The notes: a model not told the origin generated them from the letters alone. Positions 32,969-42,108 are shown, counted from the first letter of the stretch. The stretch: 64,000 nt of DNA from Leucobacter chromiireducens subsp. solipictus (GCF_016758195.1 NZ_QYAC01000003.1:124001-188000); one strand, 5' to 3'. Translations and numbers: made by a program.

Positions 32969-33682
32969 CTACGCTCCCAGCGCCCCGACCGCGTGAGCGA
33001 TCACGAGCGTTACCAGCACGAACGACATCAGGCCCTGGGCGGTGGCGAGAATCTTCGCGCGCGGCCGCAGCGGGATCCCGGCCCCGGGGCCGAACGACAT
33101 AGAGGTGACGGCGGCGTCATACCAGTAGTCGACGTAGCTGGGGCGCCAGTTGCTCACCGGGCCGGACTGCTCCGAAACTTCGGCGCTGGTGTCGTCGTCT
33201 TCGTCCTGCGGGAACCGGAAGTCCGCGGGCGGGAGCTCCGAACGTCGACGCTGCCGCCGGGCGGCCGGTCCGCCGCGATCCAGTTCCCAGAACAGCAGGC
33301 TGAACGCGATGAAATTCGTCGCCCAGACCTGGGCGGCGGCGGCGAGCAGCTCGGGTCCGTCCCCGGGCTTCGTCGTCACGAGCAGCACGATGGTGTGGCC
33401 GAGCGCGATGAGGTTGGCCCCCACGAGGAGGGCGGCGAGCGCGAGCGAGGCGACCCGGAACGTTTGTGTGTTCCGGTGGGTCCTGAGCGGGTTGACCACC
33501 AGGATGCACGCGAGGAGCACGGCCGCGATCGCCACGATCGTGAGCCGGATCCACAGCGGCTGGACGTCGTTCGGCAGGAAGCCGTAGAGCAGCATCGCGG
33601 CGATGGTGGCGATTGCCGCGGGGAGCCGGTGTTCGCCGCGCGCGTTCTCGCGCACCTGATCGCGGTCCTCGGCCTGGGTCAT
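32969..33682 (-). CDS. DUF1345-like integral membrane protein
   Basis: A 237-residue protein with about five or six hydrophobic segments and an acidic, charged linker (residues 150-185; RRQRRRSELPPADFRFPQDEDDDTSAE). The C-terminal stretch YVDYWYDAAVTSMSFGPGAGIPLRPRAKILATAQGLMSFVLVTLVIAHAVG resembles DUF1345. ATG 33682 has GGAG 6 nt upstream. It ends 8 nt before the pncC start, so the two are probably co-transcribed. Function unknown. Confidence 0.7.
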   Translation of the reverse strand: MTQAEDRDQVRENARGEHRLPAAIATIAAMLLYGFLPNDVQPLWIRLTIVAIAAVLLACILVVNPLRTHRNTQTFRVASLALAALLVGANLIALGHTIVLLVTTKPGDGPELLAAAAQVWATNFIAFSLLFWELDRGGPAARRQRRRSELPPADFRFPQDEDDDTSAEVSEQSGPVSNWRPSYVDYWYDAAVTSMSFGPGAGIPLRPRAKILATAQGLMSFVLVTLVIAHAVGALGA

Positions 33683-33907
33683 GCGTGCTCCGTCCTCGTC
33701 TCGCGGGCCGCGGCACCGCGCGGCATCCGGCTCCGCGCGCTCGCCGCCGCGCCGCTGTGCTCGCGGGAAGGGGTCTGTGATCGGGAATAGTAGCGAGACT
33801 CGGGGGTGCTTGTCGACCCCCTCCCCGGGGGCCCGACGGGTTCGTACGCTGGAGGACCATGACGCGCGGTGCGTCGCCCCGCCGCGTCCGACGACAGGAG
33901 GCCGCTC

Positions 33908-35044
33908 ATGAGTTCGCATCAGAGGCTGCTGGGGATTGAAGAGGAGTTCGCCCTCGTCGACCCCGTGACCGGGACGCCGGTGCCGGGTGCCGCCGCGCGG
34001 CTGATCCGCGACGCGCCCCCGCAGACCCCGCTGGAGCACGAGTTTCTCGACAGCCAGGTCGAGACGGCCACGCCGCCGTGCGAGACGGCGGACGAGGCCG
34101 AAGCGAGCCTGACCGCGCTCCGTGCCGGCGCGCGGCGCTTGGCGGAGGAACACGGCGTGCTCCTGGCCGCGACCGGCACGCCGCCGCTCGAGATGCCGTC
34201 GGGGCCGGGATCCCAGGTCACGGAGAACGATCGCTACCTGATGATCGCGAACGATGCCCGTCGGCTGGCCCGCTCCCACTACGTGAACGGCATGCACGTG
34301 CACGTCTCGATCGAGTCCCGGGAGGCCGGGGTGCGGGCACTCAACGGGCTCGCGCGCTGGGCCCCGCTGCTGCTCGCGATGACCGCAAACTCGCCGTTCT
34401 CGGGCGGCGTCGATACGGGCTTCCAGAGCTGGCGGCACCTGACCGGCTGCTCGTGGCCGCTGAACGTCTTCCCCGCCCACTTCTCCTCGGCCGAGGAATA
34501 CGATGCGCGTGTGGACCGCCTGATCCAGGCGGGACTGATCCGGGACCGAGCGCTCGTGAGCTGGGTGGCGCGGCTCTCTTCGAGTTTCCCCACGATCGAG
34601 CTCCGACTCGCCGACGTGCAGCCGGATCCCGCGCACGCGGTGGCCTTCGCGGCGCTGGTTCGCGCCCTCGTGGACACCATCGTTGCGAGCGACAGTGCGG
34701 CGGCGGCCGAACCGCACGGCACCGACGAGGTGAACGCGGCGCTTTGGCGGGCCGCGCGCGACGGCCTCGCCCACACCCTGGTCGATCCCGGCGTCTGCCG
34801 CGAGGTCGATGCCACGACCTGGCTGTCCGAGCTGCTCGAGTACATCGAACCCGCGCTCCAGCGGTTCGGCGACGCGGACCGGGTGCGGCGATACGTCGCC
34901 GAGCTCCAGCTGCACGGAGCCCCCGCGGCCGCTCAGCGCCGCGCGTTCGAGTCGGGCGGGATCGCCGGGGTGCTCGAGCTCTATGCCCAGCACCGCCCCG
35001 CGCCGCCCGAGCCGGTGCCGGCGCTGCCGCAATTGACCCCGTAA
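33908..35044 (+). CDS. ybdK: YbdK-family carboxylate-amine ligase (glutamate-cysteine ligase 2 type)
   Basis: A 378-residue protein of the GCS2/YbdK family of ATP-dependent ligases. Motifs are LLGIEEEFALVDPVTG, HEFLDSQVETATPPCETADEA, NGMHVHVSI, MTANSPFSGGVDTGFQSWRH and FPTIELRLADVQPD. The enzymes show weak gamma-glutamylcysteine synthetase activity. Actinobacteria use mycothiol, so its product here is uncertain. ATG 33908 has AGGAGG about 6 nt upstream. It is first in a run with a DUF7218/Rho-N protein and an SDR enzyme, typical of stress-gene groups. Confidence 0.9.
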   Translation: MSSHQRLLGIEEEFALVDPVTGTPVPGAAARLIRDAPPQTPLEHEFLDSQVETATPPCETADEAEASLTALRAGARRLAEEHGVLLAATGTPPLEMPSGPGSQVTENDRYLMIANDARRLARSHYVNGMHVHVSIESREAGVRALNGLARWAPLLLAMTANSPFSGGVDTGFQSWRHLTGCSWPLNVFPAHFSSAEEYDARVDRLIQAGLIRDRALVSWVARLSSSFPTIELRLADVQPDPAHAVAFAALVRALVDTIVASDSAAAAEPHGTDEVNAALWRAARDGLAHTLVDPGVCREVDATTWLSELLEYIEPALQRFGDADRVRRYVAELQLHGAPAAAQRRAFESGGIAGVLELYAQHRPAPPEPVPALPQLTP

Positions 35045-35068
35045 TTCCGAGCCGAACTGGAGGAACCG

Positions 35069-35335
35069 ATGCCACAGAACAAGACCCCGCAACTCAAGGA
35101 TCCCGAGCTGTACGAGAGCCTGCGCGACGACGGTGCGAGCGCCGAGAAGGCGGCCCGGATTTCAAACGCCGCGGCCCGCGAGGGGCGCAGCGCCGTCGGC
35201 CGCCGCGGCGGCCAGGCCGAGGACTACGAGGATCGCACCGTTCCCGAGCTGCGGGAGCGTGCGCGCGAACTCGGAATCAGCGGTATCTCGCGGCTCCGGA
35301 AAGCGGAACTCATCCGGGTGCTGCGCGAGCACTGA
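35069..35335 (+). CDS. DUF7218 / Rho N-terminal-domain-like small protein
   Basis: An 88-residue charged protein. The N-terminal half (PELYESLRDDGASAEKAARISNAAAREG...GRRGG) is a small conserved stress-associated pattern. The C-terminal half (YEDRTVPELRERARELGISGISRLRKAELIRVLREH) is a SAP/Rho-N-type helical motif that can contact nucleic acid. ATG 35069 has TGGAGGAA upstream. It lies 24 nt after ybdK and is likely in the same transcript. Confidence 0.8.
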   Translation: MPQNKTPQLKDPELYESLRDDGASAEKAARISNAAAREGRSAVGRRGGQAEDYEDRTVPELRERARELGISGISRLRKAELIRVLREH

Positions 35336-35385
35336 CCCCGGCGACCCGGTTCGCGGCCCCGTTCTCTCACCGAAAGGAACCCCAG

Positions 35386-36261
35386 ATGCATCTCTCAGAC
35401 CCCCGCACGAAATACTGGTCCTCCGGCTTTCCCGAGCAGGAGCAGTCCCAGCCCGGCCTCACCGAGGCGGTCGCGCCCACGCCAGATCACGGGGAGCGAG
35501 ACTACGTCGGCCACGGCCGCCTGGAGGGCCTGCGCGCGCTGATCACCGGCGGCGACTCCGGCATCGGTCGCGCCGTCGCCATCGCCTATGCGCGCGAGGG
35601 GGCCGACGTCGCCCTGTCGTACTTGCCCGAGGAGCAGGAGGACGCGGAAGCCACGGCCGAGCTCGTGCGCGCCGCCGGCCGCGGGGCGATCCTGCTCCCG
35701 GGAGACCTGCGCGAGGAGGAGACGTGCGCGGCGATCGTGACCGAGACCGCGTCGACCCTGGGCGGCATCGACATTCTCGTGCACAACGCCGGGTATCAGC
35801 GGGACCGGCCGGGCGTCGCGTCGCTGAGCCGGGAGGAGATTCTCCGGGTGCTCGACACGAACCTGGTGGCACCGCTGCTGATCACCCGGGCGGCGGCCGA
35901 TCTGCTGCGCCCCGGCGCGAGCATCATCTTCACCGCCTCGATCCAGGCGTTCGCGCCGTCGCCCTCGCTGATCGACTACGCGGCGACGAAGTCGGCGCTG
36001 GTGTCGCTCACGCGCTCGCTCGCGGAGGAGCTCGGGCCGCGCGGGATCCGCGTGAACGCGGTCGCGCCCGGGCCCATCTGGACGCCGCTCATCCCGGGTA
36101 CGGGCTGGGACGATGCGCTCGGCAGCTTCGGCCAGGACACGCCGTTGGGCCGCGCAGGCCAACCGGCCGAGCTCGCGGGCGCATACGTGTATCTTGCGTC
36201 CGAGGACGCCTCGTTCACGTCCGGGGCCGTGCTCCCCGTCACGGGCGGCAAGCACCTCTAG
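35386..36261 (+). CDS. SDR-family oxidoreductase
   Basis: A 291-residue short-chain dehydrogenase of the YhdF/YghA type, with a 45-residue N-terminal extension rich in Gln/Pro. The nucleotide-binding motif TGGDSGIG is at 54-61, NAG at about 134-136, and the catalytic triad Ser185, Tyr198 and Lys202 (IDYAATK). It ends with the usual ...VLPVTGGKHL. Members are NAD(P)-dependent and often part of the general stress response. ATG 35386 follows AAAGGAAC. The substrate is unknown. Confidence 0.9.
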   Translation: MHLSDPRTKYWSSGFPEQEQSQPGLTEAVAPTPDHGERDYVGHGRLEGLRALITGGDSGIGRAVAIAYAREGADVALSYLPEEQEDAEATAELVRAAGRGAILLPGDLREEETCAAIVTETASTLGGIDILVHNAGYQRDRPGVASLSREEILRVLDTNLVAPLLITRAAADLLRPGASIIFTASIQAFAPSPSLIDYAATKSALVSLTRSLAEELGPRGIRVNAVAPGPIWTPLIPGTGWDDALGSFGQDTPLGRAGQPAELAGAYVYLASEDASFTSGAVLPVTGGKHL

Positions 36262-36318
36262 CTCCGCCGCGGCCCACGGCGGCACCCGCGCAGGGGCGAC
36301 CGGCCCTACGCTTGAGGC

Positions 36319-38016
36319 ATGACGGCAACACTCGTGGCGCACGGCCTCGCGGGCGGCTACGCCCACCGCACCCTGTTCGAGCAGCTGGATCTCACGGTCG
36401 CCCCGGGTGACGTCGTGGGCGTGGTCGGCGTGAACGGTGCGGGGAAGTCCACATTCCTGCGCATCCTTGCGGGCGAACTCGCGCCGCAGGAGGGCGAGAT
36501 CCACCTAGCGCCGGCGGACGCGTTTGTCGGGTGGCTGCCGCAGGAGCACGAGCGCGTCGCGGGCGAGACCGTCGCCGCCTACATCGCCCGGCGCACCGGC
36601 TGCGCGCAGGCGACCGCGGAGATGGACGCGGCCGCCGCGGCGCTCGGAGATCCCGCGCCCGCGGCCCCCGGTGCGCCGGATCCCGCTGACGTGTACTCGG
36701 CCGCGCTGGAGCGGTGGCTCGCGAGCGGTGCCGCCGATCTCGAGGAGCGCATTCCCGCGGTGCTCGCGGAGCTGGGGTTGGGGCGCCCCGCGGGCGCCGG
36801 ATCCCGCGCGGGACGGGCCGCGGCGGTCACGGAAGCATCCCTGATGACGTCGCTGTCCGGCGGCCAGGCCGCGCGCGTGGGGCTTGCCGCGCTGCTGCTC
36901 TCGCGCTTCGACCTCGTGCTGCTCGACGAACCCACGAACGACCTTGACCTCGACGGGCTGGAGCGCCTGGAGCGATTCGTGCAGGGGCTGCGCGGCGGCG
37001 CGGTGCTGGTGAGCCACGACCGCGAGTTCCTGGCCCGCTGCGTCACGCGGGTGCTCGAACTCGACCTGGCCCAGCACAGCACCCGCGTGTACGGCGGCGG
37101 GTATGAGGCGTACCTCGAGGAGCGGGCGATCGTGCGCCAGCACCAGCGTGACAACTACGAGGAGTTCGCGAGCACCAAGGCCGACCTCGTGGCGCGCGCA
37201 CGCACGCAGCGCGAGTGGTCGAGCCAGGGCACGCGCAACGCGCTGAAGAAGTCTCCCGATAACGACAAGATCCGGCGCCGCGCGAACACCGAGTCGAGCG
37301 AGAAGCAGGCGCAGAAGGTGCGGCAGATGGAGAGCCGGATCCGGCGCCTCGACGAGATGGAGGAGCCGCGCAAGGAGTGGCAGCTCGAGTTCACCATCGG
37401 CGCGGCTCCGCGCTCGAGCGCCGTGGTCGCGACGCTGAACGAGGCCGTGGCCCGGCAGGGGGAGTTCACCCTCGGACCGGTCTCGCTGCAGCTGAACGCG
37501 GGCGAGCGGGTCGGGATCACGGGGCCGAACGGGGCGGGCAAGTCGACCCTGCTGCGGCTGCTGCTGGGGAGGCAAGCCCCGGATGCCGGATCGGCAACGC
37601 TCGGCTCGTCGGTGGCCATCGGCGAGGTGGATCAGGCGCGTTCGCTGTTTCACGGTGACGCGCCGCTCGCGGACGCGTTTGCGGCGCTCGTCCCGGAGCT
37701 CGCGTCCGCCGAGGTGCGTACCCTGCTCGCGAAGTTCGGCTTGAAGACCGATCACGTGGTGCGGCCGTCGGGCGAGCTGTCGCCGGGGGAGCGCACACGG
37801 GCGGGGCTCGCCTTGTTGCAGGCGCGCGGCGTGAACGTGCTGGTGCTCGACGAGCCCACGAACCACCTGGACCTGCCCGCGATCGAGCAGCTGGAGCAGG
37901 CGCTGGAAAGCTACACGGGCGCGCTGCTCCTGGTGACGCACGACCGGCGCATGCTGAGCACGGTCCGCTTGGACCGGCACTGGCATGTCGCGGAGGGGAA
38001 ACTCAGCGAGCGCTAG
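36319..38016 (+). CDS. ABC-F family ATP-binding protein
   Basis: A 565-residue soluble protein with two ABC cassettes and no TM domain. Cassette 1: Walker A GVNGAGKST near 39-47, signature LSGGQAARVGLAALLL, Walker B LVLLDEPTNDLD. A charged linker (about 290-355, RTQREWSSQGTRNALKKSPDNDKIRRR) follows. Cassette 2: [40 protein letters not shown] proteins act on the ribosome as translation factors or antibiotic-protection factors. A TACGCT ends 7 nt before the ATG, so a leaderless transcript is possible. It ends 4 nt into the convergent rskA gene. Housekeeping versus resistance role undecided. Confidence 0.9.
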   Translation: MTATLVAHGLAGGYAHRTLFEQLDLTVAPGDVVGVVGVNGAGKSTFLRILAGELAPQEGEIHLAPADAFVGWLPQEHERVAGETVAAYIARRTGCAQATAEMDAAAAALGDPAPAAPGAPDPADVYSAALERWLASGAADLEERIPAVLAELGLGRPAGAGSRAGRAAAVTEASLMTSLSGGQAARVGLAALLLSRFDLVLLDEPTNDLDLDGLERLERFVQGLRGGAVLVSHDREFLARCVTRVLELDLAQHSTRVYGGGYEAYLEERAIVRQHQRDNYEEFASTKADLVARARTQREWSSQGTRNALKKSPDNDKIRRRANTESSEKQAQKVRQMESRIRRLDEMEEPRKEWQLEFTIGAAPRSSAVVATLNEAVARQGEFTLGPVSLQLNAGERVGITGPNGAGKSTLLRLLLGRQAPDAGSATLGSSVAIGEVDQARSLFHGDAPLADAFAALVPELASAEVRTLLAKFGLKTDHVVRPSGELSPGERTRAGLALLQARGVNVLVLDEPTNHLDLPAIEQLEQALESYTGALLLVTHDRRMLSTVRLDRHWHVAEGKLSER

Positions 38017-38876
38017 GTGCCGATGCCGCCCGCTTCGGGATCGGCGGCGGGGGTTGCGATCGCCAGGATCGGGTCGGTGGTGGGGAGCCGCGTCGGGGAG
38101 CCGCCGCGTTCCTCGACCGTCACGGCAACCGCGTCGCCGGGCCGGAACCCGGCCGCGAGCACGGCCGCGTTCTGCTCGGCGTCGGGACGCACCACGCCGA
38201 GGGAGACCGGCTGGCTGTCGCGCACGATCCAGAGCTCGAAGTCGCGGTCGGCGTCGAGCTGCGGCAGGCCGTCCGCAAGCAACACGGCCTGGCCCACGGA
38301 GTCCGACCAGTGCAGCGTCGCGCTCCCCGCTCCGGCGATGCGCACCGTCGACGTCTCGGCGTCCGGCGCGCTGGCCACCGCGTCGAGCGCCACCACGACG
38401 GGGTCCCGGGGCGTGAGGAGTCCGCTCAGCGGGAACGAGAACGACACCGCGAGCAGCACCGCCACCATCCCGGCCACCAACAGCCAGCCAACGCTGCGCC
38501 GCGACCGAGATGTCTGCGTCTGCTCATCGGCGTACTCGTCGGCGTCGAGCTCTTCGAGCTCGGGGATCCGCGCCGCCGCGGGGCGTGACGGCGGTGGCAC
38601 CTGCCGCGGTGCCGGGCGTGACTCGCCCCAGAGTGGGGGCTCCTCGAACTGCGGGGTGGTGGCGATCGCATCCAGGATCGCGGCGCGCGCCGCAGGAGGA
38701 GGGGCGACGGGTGCTGCGACGGCCGACAGCTCGGCGGCGGTCGCGCGATCCTCGTCGACGATGCGCTGCCACTCCGGGTGCGCTGCGAGCGCCTGCGAGA
38801 ACGCCTGTTCTTCGTCCGGCGAGAGCGCGTGGAGGGCACGCACCGCGGAGAGTTCACGGAACTCAAGCTCGGTCAT
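38013..38876 (-). CDS. rskA: anti-sigma-K factor RskA
   Basis: A 287-residue membrane anti-sigma factor: a cytoplasmic N-terminal anti-sigma domain (LEFRELSAVRALHALSPDEEQAFSQALAAHPEW...), a linker, one TM helix at about 130-150 (VGWLLVAGMVAVLLAVSFSF), and an extracytoplasmic RskA domain ending in an anti-sigma-K pattern (ELWIVRDSQPVSLGVVRPDAEQNAAVLAAGFRPGDAVAVTVEERGGSPTRLPTTDPILAIA). ATG 38876 overlaps the stop of sigK. In mycobacteria RskA holds SigK until proteolysis releases it. Confidence 0.92.
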   Translation of the reverse strand: MTELEFRELSAVRALHALSPDEEQAFSQALAAHPEWQRIVDEDRATAAELSAVAAPVAPPPAARAAILDAIATTPQFEEPPLWGESRPAPRQVPPPSRPAAARIPELEELDADEYADEQTQTSRSRRSVGWLLVAGMVAVLLAVSFSFPLSGLLTPRDPVVVALDAVASAPDAETSTVRIAGAGSATLHWSDSVGQAVLLADGLPQLDADRDFELWIVRDSQPVSLGVVRPDAEQNAAVLAAGFRPGDAVAVTVEERGGSPTRLPTTDPILAIATPAADPEAGGIGT

Positions 38877-39472
38877 CGCGTTCCCTCCAGTGCCGCTCGA
38901 AGCCGGGTGAGGCCGTCTCGAATTCGTGTTTTGATCGTGCCGAGCGGTGTCTCCAGGAGCACCGCGATCTCGCTGTGGCTATAGCCACCAAAGTACGCGA
39001 GGATGATGGCACGGCGCTGGGGTTCGGGGAGCGCGTCGAGCGCGTGGACCGCGCGGCCCCCGTCGACGAGCAGGGCCACCTCCTCGTCGACCCCGGGAAC
39101 GGCGTCGGAGACCTCGCGGGCCCCGGCAGTCAGATCCCGGCGCCGGGACGCCTGGGACGCGCGGACACGATCCACGGCTCGGCGGTGCGCAATCGTGAGG
39201 AGCCAGGTGCGGGCACGGCCGCGGTCGGCGTCGAACGACTGCGCCGTCTGCCACGCTTCGAGGAACACCTCTTGTAGCACCTCTTCGCTCTGCGCGCGGT
39301 CGACGAGTACCCGCAGGATCAACCCGAACACCCGCGCTGCGAGGAGATCGTAGAGGGTGGCGAAGGCGCGCTGATCGCCGAGCGCTGCGCGCCGCAGCGC
39401 CGCGTCGGCCGGATCGGCGGTGCCGCCATCCTCCGAAAACTCGACCCCATCGATGACCATCGCCTCCAGCAT
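38873..39472 (-). CDS. sigK: ECF RNA polymerase sigma factor SigK
   Basis: A 199-residue ECF sigma factor. Region 2 is DQRAFATLYDLLAARVFGLILRVLVDRAQSEEVLQEVFLEAWQTAQSFDADRGRARTWLLTIAHRRAVDRVR; region 4 is LDALPEPQRRAIILAYFGGYSHSEIAVLLETPLGTIKTRIRDGLTRLRAAL. The match to the SigK group is supported by the coupled RskA. ATG 39472 has GGAGG upstream. It lies 44 nt after dipZ on the same strand, and I found no SigK-like promoter of its own, so it is probably read from the dipZ promoter, giving autoregulation. Confidence 0.92.
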   Translation of the reverse strand: MLEAMVIDGVEFSEDGGTADPADAALRRAALGDQRAFATLYDLLAARVFGLILRVLVDRAQSEEVLQEVFLEAWQTAQSFDADRGRARTWLLTIAHRRAVDRVRASQASRRRDLTAGAREVSDAVPGVDEEVALLVDGGRAVHALDALPEPQRRAIILAYFGGYSHSEIAVLLETPLGTIKTRIRDGLTRLRAALEGTR

Positions 39473-39516
39473 GCCGTACTCACCTCCGATTTGTCGCCGT
39501 CTGCGCCACGCGAGTC

Positions 39517-41238
39517 TCAGCCGAACGTGAACGAGTACACCTCGACGCCGGGCGTCACCGCGAGCTCGAGGGTGCCCGTGTCGGGATCGTCGTCCTCGAC
39601 CAGCCGGATCGACCGCGGGGTGCCGCTCACCTCGATGGTGCGCGTCCCGCCGCCCGAGAGGTCGACCGTGACGGTTCCCGTCCCCGCGACGACGGTGCGC
39701 ACTTCCTGCCCGCGGTAGTTCAGGCGGATGGTGCCCTCAGCGGTGTCGCCCGGGGTGGCAAACTGGGTCTCGATGTCCCAGGTGCCGTCGAGGGCGAAGG
39801 TGTCGCCGGGCTGGGTCTCCGGGAAGCTGAAGTCGCCGGTCCCGGCGCGGTACGCACCAGCGCCGGCATAGTTGTGGTCTTTCGCGGAGCCGAGGAACGT
39901 CTCGGGGGTCGTGCTCCCGAGCTCGGGGGTTGCGTCGCTCGTGTCCGTCGCCGCGGGGAGCGTCGCACCCGGGGTGGCGTCCTGCAACAGTTCGCGGATC
40001 AGCCGCTCCGTGACCGCGTAATTCCCCTCACCGAACGAGATGTGGCGCACCGTGCCCGCGGCGTCGATCAGATAGTGTGCCGGCCAGTAGCGGTTGCGGT
40101 AGTTCGTCCAGGTCGAGAGCGAGTTGTCGAGGGCCACGGGATAGTCGATCCCGAAGTCTCGTATCCCGGCCTCGACGTTGGCGCGTTCTTTCTCGAAGGC
40201 GTACTCGGGGGAGTGCACGCCAATCACGGTGAGTCCCGCGTCGCGGTAGGCCTGATCCCACGCCACCACGTGCGGCACTGATCGCTGGCAGTTGATGCAC
40301 GAGTACGCCCAGAAATCGATGAGTACCACCTGGCCACGGAGCGCTGGGAGATCAATGGCTTCCCCGTTTGGGGTGTTCAGCCAGGCTTCGATCCCGCGGA
40401 GCGCCGGTGCGGTTCCGCACTCCGCAAGTTCTGGCGCGTTGTGTGCGCAGCGGTCCAAGTCACGGTTCTCATCCGTGACAAGGCCGCCCAGTTGCAGCGC
40501 GTTTTTCCCGGCGTCACTCTCTGCGAGGTCGCGCTGTAGGCCGGCCGTGTAATCGGGCAGGAGTCGCTGCAGCGTCTGGGGAAGATTGAAGGCGAGCCCG
40601 ATTGCGAGCGCGATGAGGGCGACGCCGCCGACGATCCGGATGGTGCGTTCGTGCGTGCGGAAGCCACGAATGCGCCCGGCGACGCTGCGGCCCGCGAGCG
40701 CAAACACGAGGAGCGGGATCGCGACGCCGAGCGCAAACGACACCGTGAGGAGCACGGTTTCCACGCCGATCGCGCCGGTCGCCCCGGCCACGATGATCGC
40801 GGCGAGCACCGGCCCCGCGCACGGGACAAAGACGGTGCCGAGCGCGAGCCCCATGCCGAAACCGCTCCCGCCGTCGCCCACTGTGCGCCGAGGGAGACGC
40901 TGGAAGGGTTTCTCGAGGAGCTGTTCGAATCTTGGGAACAGCATGCCCACGCCGATGATGGCCAGCACGGCGACACCGGCCCAGCGGATTGTGCTCTGCG
41001 GGATCGAGAGCAGCCCGAGGAGGAGGGAACCCAGCAGCGTCACCAGGGAGAAGCTGATGACGAGCCCGGCGATCACCCAGTACGGCCGGCTCGGTTTCGC
41101 CGGAATCACCTCCGGGGCCTTGCCGGGGGCCGCGGGGTGCGCGCCCGCGGTGAGGAAGATGACGGGGAGCACCGGCAAGATGCACGGCGAGATCCCGGTG
41201 ATGAGTCCGCCGAGCAGACCGATGAGCACAATATCCAT
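39517..41238 (-). CDS. dipZ: DipZ: CcdA-type electron carrier fused to thioredoxin-like domain
   Basis: A 573-residue DipZ. The CcdA/DsbD-like membrane domain (about 1-220) keeps the paired cysteines Cys19 (GISPCILPVLPV) and Cys140 (FVPCAGPVLAA). The extracytoplasmic thioredoxin-like domain has the redox motif SCINC at 313-317 with WPAHYLIDAAGTVRHISFGEGNY, and a beta-rich C-terminal domain runs from about 460. It would pass electrons across the membrane to oxidised cell-surface thiols. ATG 41238 follows AGAGGG. Its promoter carries the same SigK-like motif as the divergent fasciclin gene. Confidence 0.93.
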   Translation of the reverse strand: MDIVLIGLLGGLITGISPCILPVLPVIFLTAGAHPAAPGKAPEVIPAKPSRPYWVIAGLVISFSLVTLLGSLLLGLLSIPQSTIRWAGVAVLAIIGVGMLFPRFEQLLEKPFQRLPRRTVGDGGSGFGMGLALGTVFVPCAGPVLAAIIVAGATGAIGVETVLLTVSFALGVAIPLLVFALAGRSVAGRIRGFRTHERTIRIVGGVALIALAIGLAFNLPQTLQRLLPDYTAGLQRDLAESDAGKNALQLGGLVTDENRDLDRCAHNAPELAECGTAPALRGIEAWLNTPNGEAIDLPALRGQVVLIDFWAYSCINCQRSVPHVVAWDQAYRDAGLTVIGVHSPEYAFEKERANVEAGIRDFGIDYPVALDNSLSTWTNYRNRYWPAHYLIDAAGTVRHISFGEGNYAVTERLIRELLQDATPGATLPAATDTSDATPELGSTTPETFLGSAKDHNYAGAGAYRAGTGDFSFPETQPGDTFALDGTWDIETQFATPGDTAEGTIRLNYRGQEVRTVVAGTGTVTVDLSGGGTRTIEVSGTPRSIRLVEDDDPDTGTLELAVTPGVEVYSFTFG

Positions 41239-41263
41239 GAGCAGCCCTCTCTGTTGCGAAGTG

Positions 41264-41290
41264 GTTCGGTGCGGGGGCCGGATCGGATTG
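41264..41290 (-). promoter_or_regulatory. SigK-type promoter of dipZ(-sigK-rskA)
   Basis: On the minus strand CAATCC (41290-41285), a 15-nt spacer and CCGAAC (41269-41264). The upstream part is a 14-mer, GCAATCCGATCCGG, found identically in front of the divergent fasciclin gene. It resembles the mycobacterial SigK consensus (CCATCC ... CCGAAT, as I recall). The predicted start near 41257 leaves a leader of about 20 nt. Confidence 0.72.
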
Positions 41291-41348
41291 CTTTTCGACG
41301 GTCTGGGGCGTGAGCGGACTGGCCAGGAAAAATTCTGCAAGAAAGCTG

Positions 41349-41375
41349 CAATCCGATCCGGTCGGGGCTCCGAAG
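41349..41375 (+). promoter_or_regulatory. SigK-type promoter of the fasciclin gene
   Basis: CAATCC (41349-41354), a 15-nt spacer and CCGAAG (41370-41375). Both the GCAATCCGATCCGG 14-mer (41348-41361) and the spacing are the same as in the dipZ promoter, while the remaining spacer bases differ. The predicted start near 41382 gives a leader of about 42 nt ending in AGGAGG before the ATG. Confidence 0.72.
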
Positions 41376-41423
41376 ACGTTCACAAGCCGCGAGAATCCGC
41401 GGATTGAATTCTGAGGAGGAACC

Positions 41424-42101
41424 ATGTTCACGAAGAAGAAGACCCTCGGCACCGCCTTCGCCCTGACACTCATTGGGGCAGCCACACTGACGGGGTGCTC
41501 GATGGGGGCGTCCTCGGACGCGGGCACGGAAGAATCGGCTGCACCGAAGCAGTCGGAGTCGCAGGCGCCCGACACCTCGGCTGGGACGATGGATCCTGCC
41601 GCGAATCTCGTCGGATCGGGCTGTAGCGCCTACGCGGAAGCGGTGCCCGACGGTGCCGGATCGATTCAGGGCATGTCCCAGGATCCCGTGGCTGTGGCAG
41701 CGTCGAACAACCCGATGCTCACCACGCTTGTCTCGGCGGTGAGCGGCCAGCTCAACCCCAAGGTCGACCTGGTTGACACGCTCAATGGGGGTGAGTTCAC
41801 GGTGTTTGCCCCGGTCGATGACGCCTTCGGCAAGATCGACGCGGCCACCATCGACGCCCTGAAGACGGACAGCGAGCTCCTCACCCAGATTCTCACCTAC
41901 CACGTGGTGCCCGGTCAGATCGAACCGAACGACATCGCGGGCTCGCATGAGACCGTCGAGGGCGACAGCCTTGACGTCACCGGTTCTGGCGACACGCTGC
42001 AGGTGAACGGCGCCAACGTGATCTGCGGCGGCGTGCAGACCGCGAACGCGGTGGTGTACCTCGTTGACAGCGTCCTGATGCCGCCGGCCGACGCGGAGTA
42101 A
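41424..42101 (+). CDS. fasciclin-domain lipoprotein (MPT83/MPT70-like)
   Basis: A 225-residue lipoprotein. The signal peptide ends in the lipobox LTGC with Cys25. One FAS1 domain follows (about 75-222), with the H1 region [40 protein letters not shown] and the H2/YH region [15 protein letters not shown]. The two extra cysteines typical of MPT70/83 are present ([11 protein letters not shown] and [25 protein letters not shown]) and may form the disulfide served by DipZ. ATG 41424 has AGGAGG. Context and promoter place it under SigK. Confidence 0.92.
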   Translation: MFTKKKTLGTAFALTLIGAATLTGCSMGASSDAGTEESAAPKQSESQAPDTSAGTMDPAANLVGSGCSAYAEAVPDGAGSIQGMSQDPVAVAASNNPMLTTLVSAVSGQLNPKVDLVDTLNGGEFTVFAPVDDAFGKIDAATIDALKTDSELLTQILTYHVVPGQIEPNDIAGSHETVEGDSLDVTGSGDTLQVNGANVICGGVQTANAVVYLVDSVLMPPADAE

Positions 42102-42108
42102 TTCGCGG

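Noticed and set aside
33857-33934. Possible upstream ORF (ATG-ACG-CGC) before ybdK, following a TACGCT
   Set aside because: It overlaps the ybdK start, is Arg-rich, and ybdK has its own perfect AGGAGG; nothing indicates translation of the ORF.
38873-39516. A separate SigK promoter directly upstream of sigK
   Set aside because: The 44-nt gap after dipZ contains no CAATCC/CCGAA arrangement on the minus strand.
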